Origin: Paraspadella gotoi
Taxonomy: Eukaryota; Chaetognatha
Direction of reading: 5' to 3'
DNA length: 64,000 nucleotides
NCBI GenBank assembly: GCA_051294375.1
Contig: CM119263.1
Location: 16,036,532 to 16,100,531 of the forward strand
How positions within the stretch are numbered: the stretch's first letter is position 1; each line of letters begins with the position of its first letter. Below, piece by piece: positions 26,308-37,744 of this stretch. The translations under genes were made by a program, and so were the position numbers. The notes below the pieces were generated by a model. It searched no databases and was not told where the DNA came from. It saw only the letters and a list, made by a program, of their open reading frames with translations.

Positions 26308-27530
26308 TCTTTATGGTTGTTTCAGTTGTCCAATTTCTTTCTTAATATTTTCGATCTCGATCAGTCCATCACGCAAGAACTTAACAAACCTTCTATTCGT
26401 ACTTGTAAAAATTACACCAAATGAAAAAAAAATTGAAAGAAAGAAAAGATCCAAACCTAGTTCAATTTTCCAGAAATAAAAATATCATATGAAAGTAAAT
26501 ACATTTTAATTCTTTTAAAGTTTCGAGAAAAAAAAACATCAACTTTCGCAAAAAAATATTTTTTTCAGGTAACGAGTTTTTTATTAGAGCGATAACTCAT
26601 GTAAACTGTGAAAAGTGAAACCGACGCTAAATAAAATTTGAAAAAGAAAAAGAAATCAAAGTTTGACAAATGGAACTTAAAAAGAAAGAAAAGAAAGGAA
26701 AGAAAGGAAAAGTGAGGCAAAAGAAAGGGAAAAAAAAGGACGTTGGAAAGAAGATTGAAAGAAAAACGGTTTACCTTTAATGACTGCATTCGAGACCGAA
26801 ACCAGATTCAGCCGACGAGAAGAAGAGCGGATGAGGTTTTTTTTTTCGTCGTGAGGAGGTGACGTAAGTCGGACGAGGAAGTCGGAAGCGGGCGTGGCGG
26901 GATCGAGTATAGAGGGGAATTGGGGGGGGGGGTGGCGAAGATAAAAAATGAGTAAAAAAAAACTATTAAAATTGGAAAATAGTGGAAGCTGGTCGAGGAT
27001 TATGGGCGCGAAAAAGCTCTGGCGAAAAATAACGAGGATTTTACGATTATTAGGACGGGGACGGGAGGCTGAGAATAGCTGAGAAGAGCGAGTCAAAAAT
27101 AGGGAAATCATGGAATTAAAATTGCCAAAAAAAAACTGCGAAATAGCTAATCAAAAGGGGAACCAACACAAGGATAATATTCACGATTTATATCGTAATA
27201 CTCTTATCCAACGGCCCGTCGCCCGATGGCGAAAATAGAACGCCTCAGAACAAGAGAACAACAACTTATCTTCATCATCTCGCGAATTCCCTTTCCCAAC
27301 GTTCTCTCTTCCTTTCATTAAATGTTTTCCCTCTCGCTATTAGCTTCATCTCACGATTGTTTGTTTTTTTCTCGCTACTATTTCTGCTTAGCATTTTTTC
27401 GCCTCGAGAGAGTATTAGACAAAGAGAGGAAACCAAAACAATGTATTTTTTTTTTTCACCCGCGGAGGAAAACGATCGTGAAAACAAAAAAATGGCATTT
27501 TCGTGAAAGAAAAAAACAAAGGGTACTCAC

Positions 27531-27612
27531 GACTTCGTCGCTTCGTCTTTTGATATCTTCAATCTCAAGCGCAGGTGTTCGCATTCGCACTGTTTAAGAG
27601 CAGCTCTCGTTC
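27531..27612 (-). pseudogene. Inverted, frame-damaged copy of coiled-coil exon (42,806 exon)
   Basis: The same exon as 42,806-42,889 with the same acceptor (ttttcgcag) and donor (gtgagtaccc), but 82 bp long instead of 84. Two single-T deletions break the frame. Either this copy is decayed or these are consensus errors. Confidence 0.75.
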
Positions 27613-27685
27613 CTGCGAAAAGAAAAAGAAAATGAAGAAGAGACGTGAAATATGACGCGATTTAAAAAAATCGATCGATTCTCAC

Positions 27686-27893
27686 CAAGCGTGTTCTCCC
27701 TTCGCGGTGGAGTCAGCTTTTCAATTTCTGCTCGCAACGCCTTGTTGGTTTGTTCGAGCGCGTGGAAATAGTCCAAATCGATGTCGGGCCAGCTTCCCCC
27801 GATGCTGCCGACGGGCGTCGGCATCATCGGCGCGGAGTAATGCGGGAGAGGGACCGCTTCCCCGCCGCTTCCGCCACCGACCATACCGACGCT

Positions 27894-27928
<35 letters not shown>

Positions 27929-27980
27929 GCCGCCGCGCCGCCGCCCCGATGAGGCCGCCGGGGCCGCCAATGCGCTCAGA
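27686..27980 (-). pseudogene. Inverted copy of the Gly-rich exon (42,438 exon)
   Basis: It matches 42,438-42,733. In its middle this copy reads better than the right-arm copy (GSVGMVGGGSGGEAVPLPHY, then SAPMMPTPV), but its first part (GGC tract) and its last codons are out of frame. The two copies together imply one continuous frame, each copy having different indels. Confidence 0.75.
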
Positions 27981-28081
27981 CTGAAGGGAAAGCGAGAGAG
28001 GGGGAGAGGAGGGGGGGGAACGATAGTGTAGTCCCGCCAGACATAACAGAGATGATTATGGATCATCTCTTCAACTGGCTC

Positions 28082-28171
<90 letters not shown>
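28082..28171. repeat. (CT)n microsatellite (left arm)
   Basis: Intron tract next to the Gly-rich exon. The complementary GA tract in the right arm is at 42,256-42,337. Confidence 0.96.
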
Positions 28172-28175
<4 letters not shown>

Positions 28176-28756
28176 GCTCTTGAGCTTCAGGTTTATGTTG
28201 ACGAAAAAAAAAGGATATAAAAATTATCCATCGTCTTCTCTCTCTCTCATTCCGGTTGTAGCGCGGGTTTAGCGCGGATCTCGTTGAAGGGAACGACGAA
28301 TTAATGAATTAATGAGACCAACGTGCTCGTAATTAGATGCCTGGAATCGCCGGGGGGGGGGGGACGAACGTCGTTGCAAAATGGAGGAGGAAGGGGAACA
28401 TTGAAAACAAAAAAAACCTCCTTGAGAAAATCGTTGTTTTTTTTGTTTCAAAAACTGATGGCGACTATTTTTGCATCTTTTATCCCTTACTGTACCCGGA
28501 AAATGAGGTGAAATCTTCAAAACGTGTCGTCAAATCTTTAATTCCTAAAAAAACACCTTAACAGTCATTATATCTTTACTTATCCCTCCGTATCACTATA
28601 ATATATTTATCTTATTCCTCCCCAAGAGGCTTCAACATGCACGCTCTTTATCACTTCTTCAGTTTTCATTACAAATTTCTCGGGTGACCACTGACCAGTA
28701 ACCATTGAGCAGTGATCAGTTTCTACCACAAATTAACTGCACCCTATCCATCTTAC

Positions 28757-28994
28757 CTGCTGGCGGGCTGGACTCCGGGAGGTGGGTCCGGATTGAGGTC
28801 ACGCCCGCCCTGTCCCAGGGAATCGCCCCGACAGCAGCCTCGCGGACCCCCTTCCCGAAGGGGCCGCACCCCCGCCACCCGTCGGGGCCGGAGCCGGAGC
28901 GGGCGGCGGACCTGGCCCCCTGGAAGCGGGCCGCGAGGACTGCTGCGTGGAGGGCCCGCCGAAGAGAGAGGCGGGCTCGGGTCGACGTGATGTC
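28757..28994 (-). pseudogene. Inverted copy of the Ser/Pro-rich exon (41,427 exon)
   Basis: It matches 41,427-41,668 with intact splice sites but is 238 bp against 242, so the frame is shifted within it. Confidence 0.75.
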
Positions 28995-30217
28995 CTGCGT
29001 GGTAGAGAGGGAAGAGTGGGGGAAAATATACTTTTAATACAATGGTCATTGGTCAAGTAAATAAATTTTAAACTTTTTATATTTGGTTTAACTATATTTT
29101 TTTAAAAGTTTTTTTTATATTCTTTAAAAAAAGTATTTTTTTTTGTATTGGAAACATTGGAAACTAAGGTAAAAAATAAGGAAAGAAAAACTAGGGTACG
29201 CCGTCCCGTTTTTTTGTTTACATAGACGGGTTAGCGTCTGAGACTAATTTCCATTTTCAAGTGTTTTTCCAATTAGCATCTAAACTTTGTTAATCGTCGC
29301 ACGGGCGAAGCAAGAGTGAAGAATGAGAAAAACGAGAGAATGTGGAAGGTGCATTGGATGAACGACGGGATACGTATATATTCAAAAAAGAGAAAAAAAT
29401 GGAGTCGGAAAGTTAGAAAAAAAAAAAATCGAATAAAAATTCCCAAGTTGGAAAGTCTAATTTCTGCCGGGGTAATCTGAGAAGAGGACTTAGAATAGGA
29501 AAAATACGAGTGAAGACAAACGAAGTGGTCATTGAATAGGTTCAGCCCGCAGGTTTTCATGAGTCGGACCCAGTGGTCATTGAGTAAAGCCAATCAGCTC
29601 AAGGACCTCGGGTATGGAGTTATATCCAAACCCGCCTCAAATATCAGTGTTTTGGACCCATTCTGTAAAACTAAAAAAAAGTACAGATCGCTTGTCCATT
29701 TGTCGACTCTTTTTCGATGCTGGTGAGCGCAGGAGGTAGCTCTTCTCACTGACTTGCTCGAAGGGACAACGGAGTGACATTTCTCGTTTTGTAGTTTTTA
29801 CTGTTTTCCTTTCTAACGAAAATAACACTCCGCTTACATCCCCACACTCTCTTTCCCTTCCTACCGAGAAGATACTCCGTACGATGATCAGTGAAATCCG
29901 AATCGTGATTCCGCTGTGTGGAGAATCGCGATTCCGCTGTGTGGGGATTCGAGCGACAAAGAACGTGGGAAGAATCAACGAAACCTATCATCGATAAACA
30001 CCCGAGGGCCGCGTGGAAGAAAGGGCAAAGCTGGTGGAGATAAAGAGACGAAGGATGGGAAGAATGACGGTAGGTAGTTGGGTCGAATAAGTTTCAAGGC
30101 GCGGTCGCTTTTTATGGGCGCCAAAGAGTCTCGGGGCGGAGACTATGAAATGGGCACAAAAGAGGAAAAAAGTAGAGGAGGAAAATGACGAGACTGTCTA
30201 GACCACCACAGCAAAAC

Positions 30218-30241
30218 AAAAAAAAAAAAAAAAAAAAAAAA
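30218..30241. repeat. Poly-A run
   Basis: About 24 A. The right-arm counterpart (40,131-40,167) is an interrupted T run next to a 25-N gap. Confidence 0.9.
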
Positions 30242-30453
30242 ATTAAGCCGGAGATGGAGTCTTTTTTAAAATTTTTTGGAAGAACCGGAAATATTGAAGA
30301 ATCGCAATCACATATCTCAAGTAATCATCAATGCACCGCAGACAGGTCAGTATTCTGATGAAAAATACAAAAGAAAGCTATGGACGGAAATTGGTTTTTG
30401 GCGCTCGGAGGCGACTTAAGGTACATAGAGAGAAATATTTTAAGAAGATAAAG

Positions 30454-30454
30454 C

Positions 30455-30518
<64 letters not shown>
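30454..30518. repeat. (GA)n microsatellite
   Basis: GA run with one GGA interruption; its right-arm counterpart is the CT tract at 39,849-39,902. Confidence 0.95.
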
Positions 30519-30522
<4 letters not shown>

Positions 30523-30650
30523 AGTCAAAGAAAAGAAAAAAACAAAACATAAGAGAGAGGCTAAGAAAGAGAGAGGAAAGAGTTTGGCGACATAAACTCA
30601 TGGCGAAAAGGAATTATTGAAAGGCTTCTGAATACAAGTCGTCAATGACG

Positions 30651-30653
<3 letters not shown>

Positions 30654-30714
<61 letters not shown>

Positions 30715-30732
30715 AGAGAGAGAGAGAGGAGA
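30654..30732. repeat. (GA)n microsatellite
   Basis: The right-arm counterpart is the CT tract at 39,639-39,700. Confidence 0.95.
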
Positions 30733-32126
30733 GGGTGAGTTAGGTCTCAGATAATGGCGACGACGATTAGACTGAAAAAGGGAAGGGGGAATTAAAAAAA
30801 GTGTATGGCTGAGTGGATTATAGTGACACTGAGAGGGAGAGTGTTCTTTAAAATGAACTCAGAACAGTGTGTTTTGTAAGATATAAGTGAAAGATATAGA
30901 GGATTGTAAAGGGGCCGTGATGGAGCTACACAGTTGAGTGAGATTGGCAACGAGGAGGCGGTCACTTGGTAATTTGCGGAGTAAGGTTGAAGCAAGTGGC
31001 ATCCGGGCGTGAATGGTCGGGAGATGGAATATCGGCCACAAAGTCCGGTAGTCTAGCGGAAAACTAGATGGAAAAATCGCGAAAATCGCGAGAAATGTCG
31101 GCGTCAGACGGAGAAGGAGAAAAAAAAGCAGAAAAGAAAAAGAAAAGGGAAGCGAGCGAAAGAGAAGAAAAATGAACTGAAAAGAATATGAGGGGGGGGG
31201 GAATCTAGCAGTTCCGTCTGTTTCTGAAGTTAATTAATATTAGAATTAAAGCCGGCGACTCATATTCTTCGTCTCGATCATTGTCGTCAACGTCGATGTC
31301 GTCGATAACCCGGATCTCGCTGGTTGTTTCCCCGGATGTCCGAAATCGCGATTTTCTTATTGGACTCGCTCTGCATTTCTTTCCCCACTTTCGCGCGCGG
31401 TCCTACGGACTTCCGGAAAGATGACAATGATTTAACGTTTGATGAATTATTCATAACCTAATAACCGGACTCGGTGGTTGTTATTGTCCACAAATGTTGG
31501 CCACGAACAAGATTCTGCGGGGGGGGGGGAGGAGGGGGGGGGAGGGAGGGAGGGAGGATACGCCCCTTTTTTTTTAGCCGAGGGAAAAAAAGAATTATGA
31601 AGGGAGACGCGATGAAAGGGAGATAAGATGCAAGAAGTGAGGAGAGAAAACAAAAATTCAGAAGGAATAAGAGTAAAAGGTTTTTTTAGAAATCGGGGAA
31701 AAGATTTGCGATGAGGAGTTAAGGAGAAAGAATGAGAAAGAGAGAAATGATGGGGAAAAAGTTAAAAAGAAGGAAGAAAGCTAGAAAGAATGTTGGCGAA
31801 AGAAAATAGAAAATAAGAAAGGAGAAACTAAAAAAAAAAACAAGAAATGATTGGCCGGAGGGAAAGGTTTGAAAGGAAAAGCGAAAATCCAGAAAGGGTG
31901 AAAACAAATCGTAAACAAAACGCGGACAAATTCAGTTCTCGTGATAAAATAAAAGAAGAAAAAGAAAAAAAAAGAAAAAAAAAAAAAAAAAACTGAAGGG
32001 AAAATAAGAAGAAAGTGTGAAAGAGAGAACCCCATAAAGAAGAAGATTTCTCTGCAGTAAAAACCAGGACGGAGAGTGGAAAAATAATGAAGATGGTGGA
32101 AATAAGGAAAAACGATGTGATGAGAG

Positions 32127-32127
<1 letters not shown>

Positions 32128-32177
<50 letters not shown>

Positions 32178-32216
32178 GGGAGAGAGAAGAGAGAGAGAGA
32201 GAGAGAAGAGAGAGAA
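32128..32216. repeat. (GA)n microsatellite
   Basis: The counterparts in the right arm are at 35,174-35,201 (much shorter) and 37,276-37,325. Confidence 0.95.
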
Positions 32217-32799
32217 AATCGTCAACGTTTTGTAGCCGAGCACAAAAAATGGTGGAATCTTTTCCTGGTCGCAGTAGCTGAGAGAGAAGGCAGGGGAGGA
32301 CGAAAGGAGGAAGGCGGTCGCTACGGACGTAAGGAGAAGGAAAAAGAAGGAAAAGAAGGAAAGGAAAGAGAGAAGGAACGGAACTAAAAAAGTCCGGAGG
32401 ACTTTCCGCCCGGGCGCGCGAGTTTCGACCGACGAAAAACATCTCCGAAAAGCTTCCTGCCGCTGGGTGAAGAAACGATTTAGTCCGAGTCGCTGCCGGG
32501 GCTGTTGCGGCTGCTACGTCATTCCGCGGCTGCGGCGACCCTGCGGAAACCGCTGCGCTGCGGCGTAATCGGGGAAGGGACGGAAGACGAATGGCGTTTC
32601 GGGCCGCGAGTCGCGCGATGAGGTAGATTCGAGTGGCGAAACCTTCAATTTCTCCTCTGGGTCGATTTCTGAGGATTCGGAGATGAACAGTCGCCTTCGC
32701 TCTTTTCAAGTTGAAGTCTGAAAAATCATATTTTGGTCACAAGAACGGACGATGGACATAGCGGATCACATTTATTCTTACTCTATGAATTGGTACAAC

Positions 32800-32895
32800 C
32801 AATATAAAAATTATCCATTCATTTAATAAATAAGCTATCTTGCCCCTGACTTTGGACAGGCTTGGGTGTTTAAGGCCTCCATCACTCTTGACAAG
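32800..32895 (-). repeat. Dispersed repeat 'TGATGGAGGCC'-type, left-arm copy
   Basis: Reverse complement of the element at 5,411 and of the right-arm copy at 34,485. Confidence 0.75.
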
Positions 32896-33356
32896 ATAAT
32901 GACATAGCAGGTCCCTGCAAGCGTTTCAACTATACAAACTTGTTTATATTTGCCGCTGACTCCTTTACTAAAGCAGCAGAGGCAGAAAAGTAGCAATTGT
33001 TTTTCTATATGTTTTATTTTATATGAGTTTGAATTATATTTTGTCCAAAAAATTGAACCTTTTTCTAGCTCTTTTTCCCTTTGGCTTAAGATTCATTCCG
33101 TGTTTCAGTGGGTTTATAAGCGTTTCTTTTTATCGAGTTAACTTACTTCATGGCATTTATTAATATGTTCATTTGAATTTTTTCCCAGAGGTTCACGATC
33201 TTACCTTAAGCCTTAGCCCTTAGCCCTTCCACTCCTCTTATAGAGATTCTCCATCCCCCGCTCTTCCAAAAGGGCAACGCCTTCGCTCTCTTTCCCTCGT
33301 CCCACTCTTGTTTTTCATTCCTATATTTTATCTTCGAACTCTGCAGCTGAGTCGAA

Positions 33357-33424
33357 GGCTTTCAGCTGGTCTCGATCGGTCGCTCGACTGAGACCGCCTG
33401 GTTCGAGTCCCGATCCCGACGGGG
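33357..33424 (+). repeat. tRNA-like element (SINE head or tRNA fragment), left arm
   Basis: GGTTCGAGTCCC is an excellent pol III B box, preceded about 30 bases upstream by a D-arm-like ctcgatcggtcgctcgac. No complete cloverleaf with a paired acceptor stem could be drawn, so this is a tRNA-derived repeat or relic, not a functional tRNA. Confidence 0.5.
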
Positions 33425-33656
33425 CGGAGAATGAATGAGATTATTTAATGGACGGAGCGTGATTTTGTCACAGAGGACGATCGATGAAAAACTCTTGTTC
33501 GGGATTCGCGACGGACGCGCGAGGCGAAGAGATCATTTAAAAAGAATCTTGGATAGAGAAAACAACAACAACAACAACCACAACGCCGATAACGCACGAG
33601 GGTCGTCCCTCCAACGCGTCACGATTTTAGGACCGAGAAAATGGCGTTTCGAAAAG

Positions 33657-33775
33657 CCGCTGGGAGGGGGGGAAGAGTGGGGGGCGTGCCCGAACGAGGG
33701 ACGCGGAGCGAGGCTGTCGCGAGGGGAGCGCGGGAGAAGGGGCCAAGAGTTAAGTACATACCCAGGTGAGGCGTC
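33657..33775. other. Palindrome spacer
   Basis: About 119 bp between the arms, G-rich, with no counterpart elsewhere in the window. It sits within a gap-free contig, so the arm-to-arm join was not made by scaffolding. Confidence 0.8.
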
Positions 33776-34009
33776 CTTTTCGAACGCCATTTTCTCGGTC
33801 CTAAAATCGTGACGCCGTTGGAGGGACGACGCTCGTGGCGTTAATCGGCGTTGTGGTTGTTGTTGTTGTTGTTTTTCTCTATCCAAGATTCTTTTAAATG
33901 ATCCCTTCGCCTCGCGCGTCCGTCGACGAATCCCGAACAAGAGTTTTCATCGATCGTCCTCGTGACAAAATCAACGCTCGTCCATTAAATAATCTCAATT
34001 CATTCTCCA

Positions 34010-34082
34010 CCGTCCGGGATCGGGACTCGAACCAGCGGTCTCCAGGTCGAGCGACCGAATCGAGCCCAGTCCGAAAAAGCCT
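34010..34082 (-). repeat. tRNA-like element (SINE head or tRNA fragment), right arm
   Basis: Mirror copy of 33,357. Its minus strand reads gggctcgattcggtcgctcgac, cut here by a one-base indel relative to the left copy, then ctggagaccgctGGTTCGAG and TCCCGA. It is the better preserved of the two. Confidence 0.5.
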
Positions 34083-34210
34083 TCGACTCAGCTGCAGAGT
34101 TCGAAGATAAAATATGAGGAATGAAAAACAAGAGTGGGACGAGGGAAAGAGAGCGAAGGCGTTGCCCTTTGGAAGAGCGGGGGATGACGGAATCTCTATA
34201 AGAGGAGTGG

Positions 34211-34248
34211 AAGGGCTAAGGGCTAAGGGCTAAGGGCTAAGGGCTAAG
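34211..34248 (+). repeat. GGGCTAA heptamer array
   Basis: Five consecutive (A)GGGCTA units; the left arm has only about two and a half at 33,203-33,228. It resembles, but is not, the TTAGGG or TTAGGC telomere repeat. Confidence 0.85.
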
Positions 34249-34484
34249 ATCGTGACGTCTGGAAAAAGATTCAATGAACCTATTAATAAATGCATGAATA
34301 AGTTAATCGATAAAAAGAAACGGCTATAAACCCCACTGAAACACGAATGAATCTTAAGCCAAAGGGGAAAAAGAGCTAGGAAAAAGGTTCAAATTTTTGG
34401 ACCAAATATAATTCAAACTCATATAAAATAAAACATATAAGAAAAACAATTCTACTTTTCTGCCTCTGCTGCTTTAGTAAAGGA

Positions 34485-34600
34485 GTGATGGAGGCCTTAA
34501 ACCACCAAAGCCTGTCCAAAGTCAGGGGCAAGATAGCTTATTTATTAAATGAATGGATAATTTTTATATTGGTTGTACCAATTTCATAGAGTAAGAATAA
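34485..34600 (+). repeat. Dispersed repeat 'TGATGGAGGCC'-type, right-arm copy
   Basis: Nearly identical to 5,411-5,525, far outside that duplication, so the family is dispersed. A badly altered version (ccaccaaag…) starts the second tandem unit at 36,658. Confidence 0.8.
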
Positions 34601-34654
34601 TGTAAACCGCTATGTCCATCGTCGTTATTGGTCACCAAAATATGATTTTTCAGA

Positions 34655-34873
34655 CGTCAACTTCTACTTCAACTTGAAAAGAAGCGAAGGCGACTGTTCA
34701 TCTCCGAATCCTCAAAAATCGACCCAGAGGAGGAATTGAAGGTTTCGCCACTCGAATCTACCTCTCGCGCGACTCGCGGCCCCGAAACGCCATTCGTCTT
34801 CCGTCCCTTCCCCCGACTTACGCCGCAGCGCAGCGGTTTCCGCAGCGGTCGCCGCAGCCGCGGAATGACGTAG
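34655..34873 (+). other. Possible exon-like open stretch (uncertain)
   Basis: After a good acceptor (gatttttcag) one frame reads QLLLQLEKKRRRLFISES, then KIDPEEELKVSPLES, and continues to a TAG, about 70 codons in all. The left-arm copy lacks one A in gaaaagaagcg, which changes the frame, and the unit B copy is scrambled. It could be an exon upstream of 41,427 or an untranslated exon. With three disagreeing copies I cannot choose. Confidence 0.2.
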
Positions 34874-35169
34874 CAGCCGCAACAGCCCCGGCAGCGACTC
34901 GGACTAAATCGTTCTTCCCCCAGCGGCAGGAAGCTTTTCGGAGATGTTTTTCGTCGGTCGAAACTCGCGCGCCCGGGGCGAAAGTCCTCCCGGACTTTTT
35001 TAGTTCCTTCCTTCTCTCTTTCCTTTCCTTCTTTTCCTTCTTTTTCCTTCTCCTTACGTCCGTAGCGACCGCCTTTCCTCCTTTCGTCCTCCCTTGCCTT
35101 CTCGCGCAGCTACTGCGACCAGGAAAAGATTCCACCATTTTTTGTGCTCGGTCTACAAACGGTTGACGA

Positions 35170-35204
<35 letters not shown>

Positions 35205-35305
35205 TACTTCGCAGCCCACAGAAATCTTTTCTTCTTTTATGCGCGGTTCTCTCTTTGCACCTACTTTCTTCTTTATATTTCCCTTCCTAGTTTTTTTTTT
35301 CCTTC

Positions 35306-35487
35306 NNNNNNNNNNNNNNNNNNNNNNNNNNNNNNNNNNNNNNNNNNNNNNNNNNNNNNNNNNNNNNNNNNNNNNNNNNNNNNNNNNNNNNNNNNNNNNN
35401 NNNNNNNNNNNNNNNNNNNNNNNNNNNNNNNNNNNNNNNNNNNNNNNNNNNNNNNNNNNNNNNNNNNNNNNNNNNNNNNNNNNNNNN
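35306..35487. other. Assembly gap (182 N)
   Basis: N run within unit A. The equivalent left-arm sequence (about 31,985-32,170) is present and is low-complexity A/GA sequence, which explains the gap. Confidence 0.99.
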
Positions 35488-35841
35488 TTTTTTTCTTTTT
35501 CTTCTTTTATTTTATCACGAGACTGAATTTGTCCGCGTTTTGTTTACGATTTGTTTCACCCTTTCTGGATTTTCGCTTTTCCTTTCAAACCTTTCCCTCC
35601 GGCCAATCATTTCTTGTTTTTTTTTTTAGTTTCTCCTTTTCTTATTTTCTATTTTCTTTCGCCAACATTTCTTTCTAGCTTTCTTCCTTCTTTTTAACTT
35701 TTTCCTCATCATTTCTCTCTTTCTCATACTTTCTCCTTAACTCCATCGCAAATCTTTTCCCCGATTTCTAAAAAAAAACATTTTTACTCTTATTTCCTTC
35801 TGATATTTTTGTTTTCTCTCCCTCACTTCTTGCATCTTATC

Positions 35842-36124
35842 NNNNNNNNNNNNNNNNNNNNNNNNNNNNNNNNNNNNNNNNNNNNNNNNNNNNNNNNNNN
35901 NNNNNNNNNNNNNNNNNNNNNNNNNNNNNNNNNNNNNNNNNNNNNNNNNNNNNNNNNNNNNNNNNNNNNNNNNNNNNNNNNNNNNNNNNNNNNNNNNNNN
36001 NNNNNNNNNNNNNNNNNNNNNNNNNNNNNNNNNNNNNNNNNNNNNNNNNNNNNNNNNNNNNNNNNNNNNNNNNNNNNNNNNNNNNNNNNNNNNNNNNNNN
36101 NNNNNNNNNNNNNNNNNNNNNNNN
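35842..36124. other. Assembly gap (283 N)
   Basis: N run within unit A. The left-arm equivalent (about 31,400-31,630) contains long G runs. Confidence 0.99.
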
Positions 36125-37275
36125 CGCCGAAAGTGGGGAAAAGAATCAGAGCGAGCAAATCAGCAAATCGCGATTCGTACATCCGGGGAAACAACCAGCG
36201 AGATCCGGGTTATCGACGACATCGACGTTGACGACAATGATCGAGACGAAGAATATGAGTCGCCGGCTTTAATTCTAATATTAATTAACTTCAGAAAACA
36301 GACGGAACTGCTAGATTTCCCCCCCTCATATTCTTTCAGTTCATTTTTCTTCTCTTTCGCTCGCTTCCTTTTCTTTTTTTTTTTTTTTTCTTTTCTGCTT
36401 TTTTTTCTCCTTTCTCCGTCTGACGCCGACATTTCTCGCGATTGTGCGATTTTTTCCATCTAGTTTTCCGCTAGACTACCGGACTTTGTTGGCCGCATTT
36501 TCCATCTCCCGACCATTCACGCCCGATGCCACTTGCTTCAACCTTACTTCCGCAAATTACCAGTGACCGCCTCCTCGTTGCCAATCTCACTCAACTGTGT
36601 AGCTCCATCACGGCCCCTTTACAATCCTCTATATCTTTCACTTATATTCTTACAAAAACACCACCAAAGCACCGCCAAATTAAGCAATACTATTATTAAA
36701 TGATGAATAATTTTAATGGTTACATTGCAATAGATAAAATAGAACCCTAATTCATCCGTATTGTCACCAAATATATTCCAACTCAAAATATCACTTCCAA
36801 TAAAGAAGCAAGGCGCACTTCATCTCCGAAATCCTCAAAAATCACCAGAGGTCATGAGTTTCCCACTCTGAAATCTACCTCTTCGCGACTCGCAGCCCGG
36901 AAAACGCCATTCGCTTCCGGCCCTTCCCCCACTTACGCCGCACGCGCTTTCCGCAGCGGTCCCGCCAGGCGCAATGACGTACACCGCAACAGGCCGGCAG
37001 CGACTCGGACTTAATCGTTCTTCCCCAAGCGGCAGGAAGCTTTCGGGAGATGTTTTCTTCGTCCGAAACTCCCGCCCCGGCGAAAGTCCTCCCGACTTTT
37101 TTAGTTCCATTCCTTCTCTCTTTCCTTCCCTTCTTCTTTTCACTTCTCCTACTCCGTACCACGCCTTTCCTCTTTCTCCTCCTTCCTTCTCGCGCAGCCA
37201 CTGTCTACCAGTACAAAGATTCAACCATTCTTTTTGTGCTTCGTCTACAAACGGTTGACATCTTTCTCCTCCTCT

Positions 37276-37325
37276 TCTCTCCTCTCTCTCTCTCTCTCTC
37301 CTCCTCTCTCTCTCTCTCTCTCCTC
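37276..37325. repeat. (CT)n microsatellite, interrupted
   Basis: CT tract with CTC interruptions in unit B. Confidence 0.93.
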
Positions 37326-37744
37326 CTCCTCCTTCTCTCTCCTCATTCTCTCATTTCAACATCGTTTCTTTATTTCCACCATCTTCATTTATTCTTCCAC
37401 TCTTCCGTCCCTGGGTTTACTCAGCAGAGAAATCTCTTCTTTATGGTTCTCTCTTTCACCACTTTCTTCTATTCCCTTCAGTTTTTTTTTTCCTTTTTTT
37501 TTTTACTTTTTTCTTCTTTATTTATGCACGAGATGAATTTGTCGCGTTTTGTTTACGATTTGTTTCACCCTTTCTGGCATTTCGCTTTTCCTTTCAACCT
37601 TTCCCTCCCGCCACATACATTTCTTGTTTTTTTTTAGTTCTCCTTTTCTTATTTCTATTTCTTTCGCCAACATTTCTTCTAGCTTTCTTCCTTCTTTTTA
37701 ACTTTTTCTCATCATTTCTCTCTTTCTCATAACTTATCTCCTTA

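Larger units (their letters stand above)
25389..33656. repeat. Giant inverted repeat, left arm (about 8.3 kb)
   Basis: This is the reverse complement of 33,776-45,033 with scattered small indels. Aligned landmarks include the outer end (ctttcgactaaaaa), a cgttgcttgtta block, three exons, the CT tract at 28,082, a Ser/Pro exon, the GA tracts at 30,454 and 32,128, and the inner end (cgattttaggaccgagaaaa). The arm is about 3 kb shorter than the right arm because it lacks one unit of a tandem duplication and an 848-bp insertion. Confidence 0.93.
34500..36657 (+). repeat. Tandem duplication inside right arm, unit A
   Basis: Unit A is repeated as unit B (36,658-39,475). Shared landmarks: cgccattcg/ttccgtccctt, aagcttttcggagatgtttt, the CT tract, ttttgtttacgatttgtttcaccctt, aacaaccagcga and cattcacgccc. 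It contains N gaps at 35,306-35,487 and 35,842-36,124. Confidence 0.85.

Noticed and set aside
31828-32709. A 293-residue minus-strand frame
   Set aside because: Half of it is GA/CT microsatellite, and the two right-arm copies do not keep the frame.
33357-34082. Functional tRNA genes
   Set aside because: B boxes are good but no complete acceptor stem or anticodon arm can be drawn.
34211-34248. Internal telomere
   Set aside because: GGGCTAA is not a known telomere unit and only five copies occur.
35094-36231. Frames crossing N gaps
   Set aside because: They are open only because N was translated as X.
36160-36300. Acidic exon-like frame EIRVIDDIDVDDNDRDEEYESP
   Set aside because: The left arm agrees, but unit B does not keep the frame and no splice sites bound it; too weak to call.
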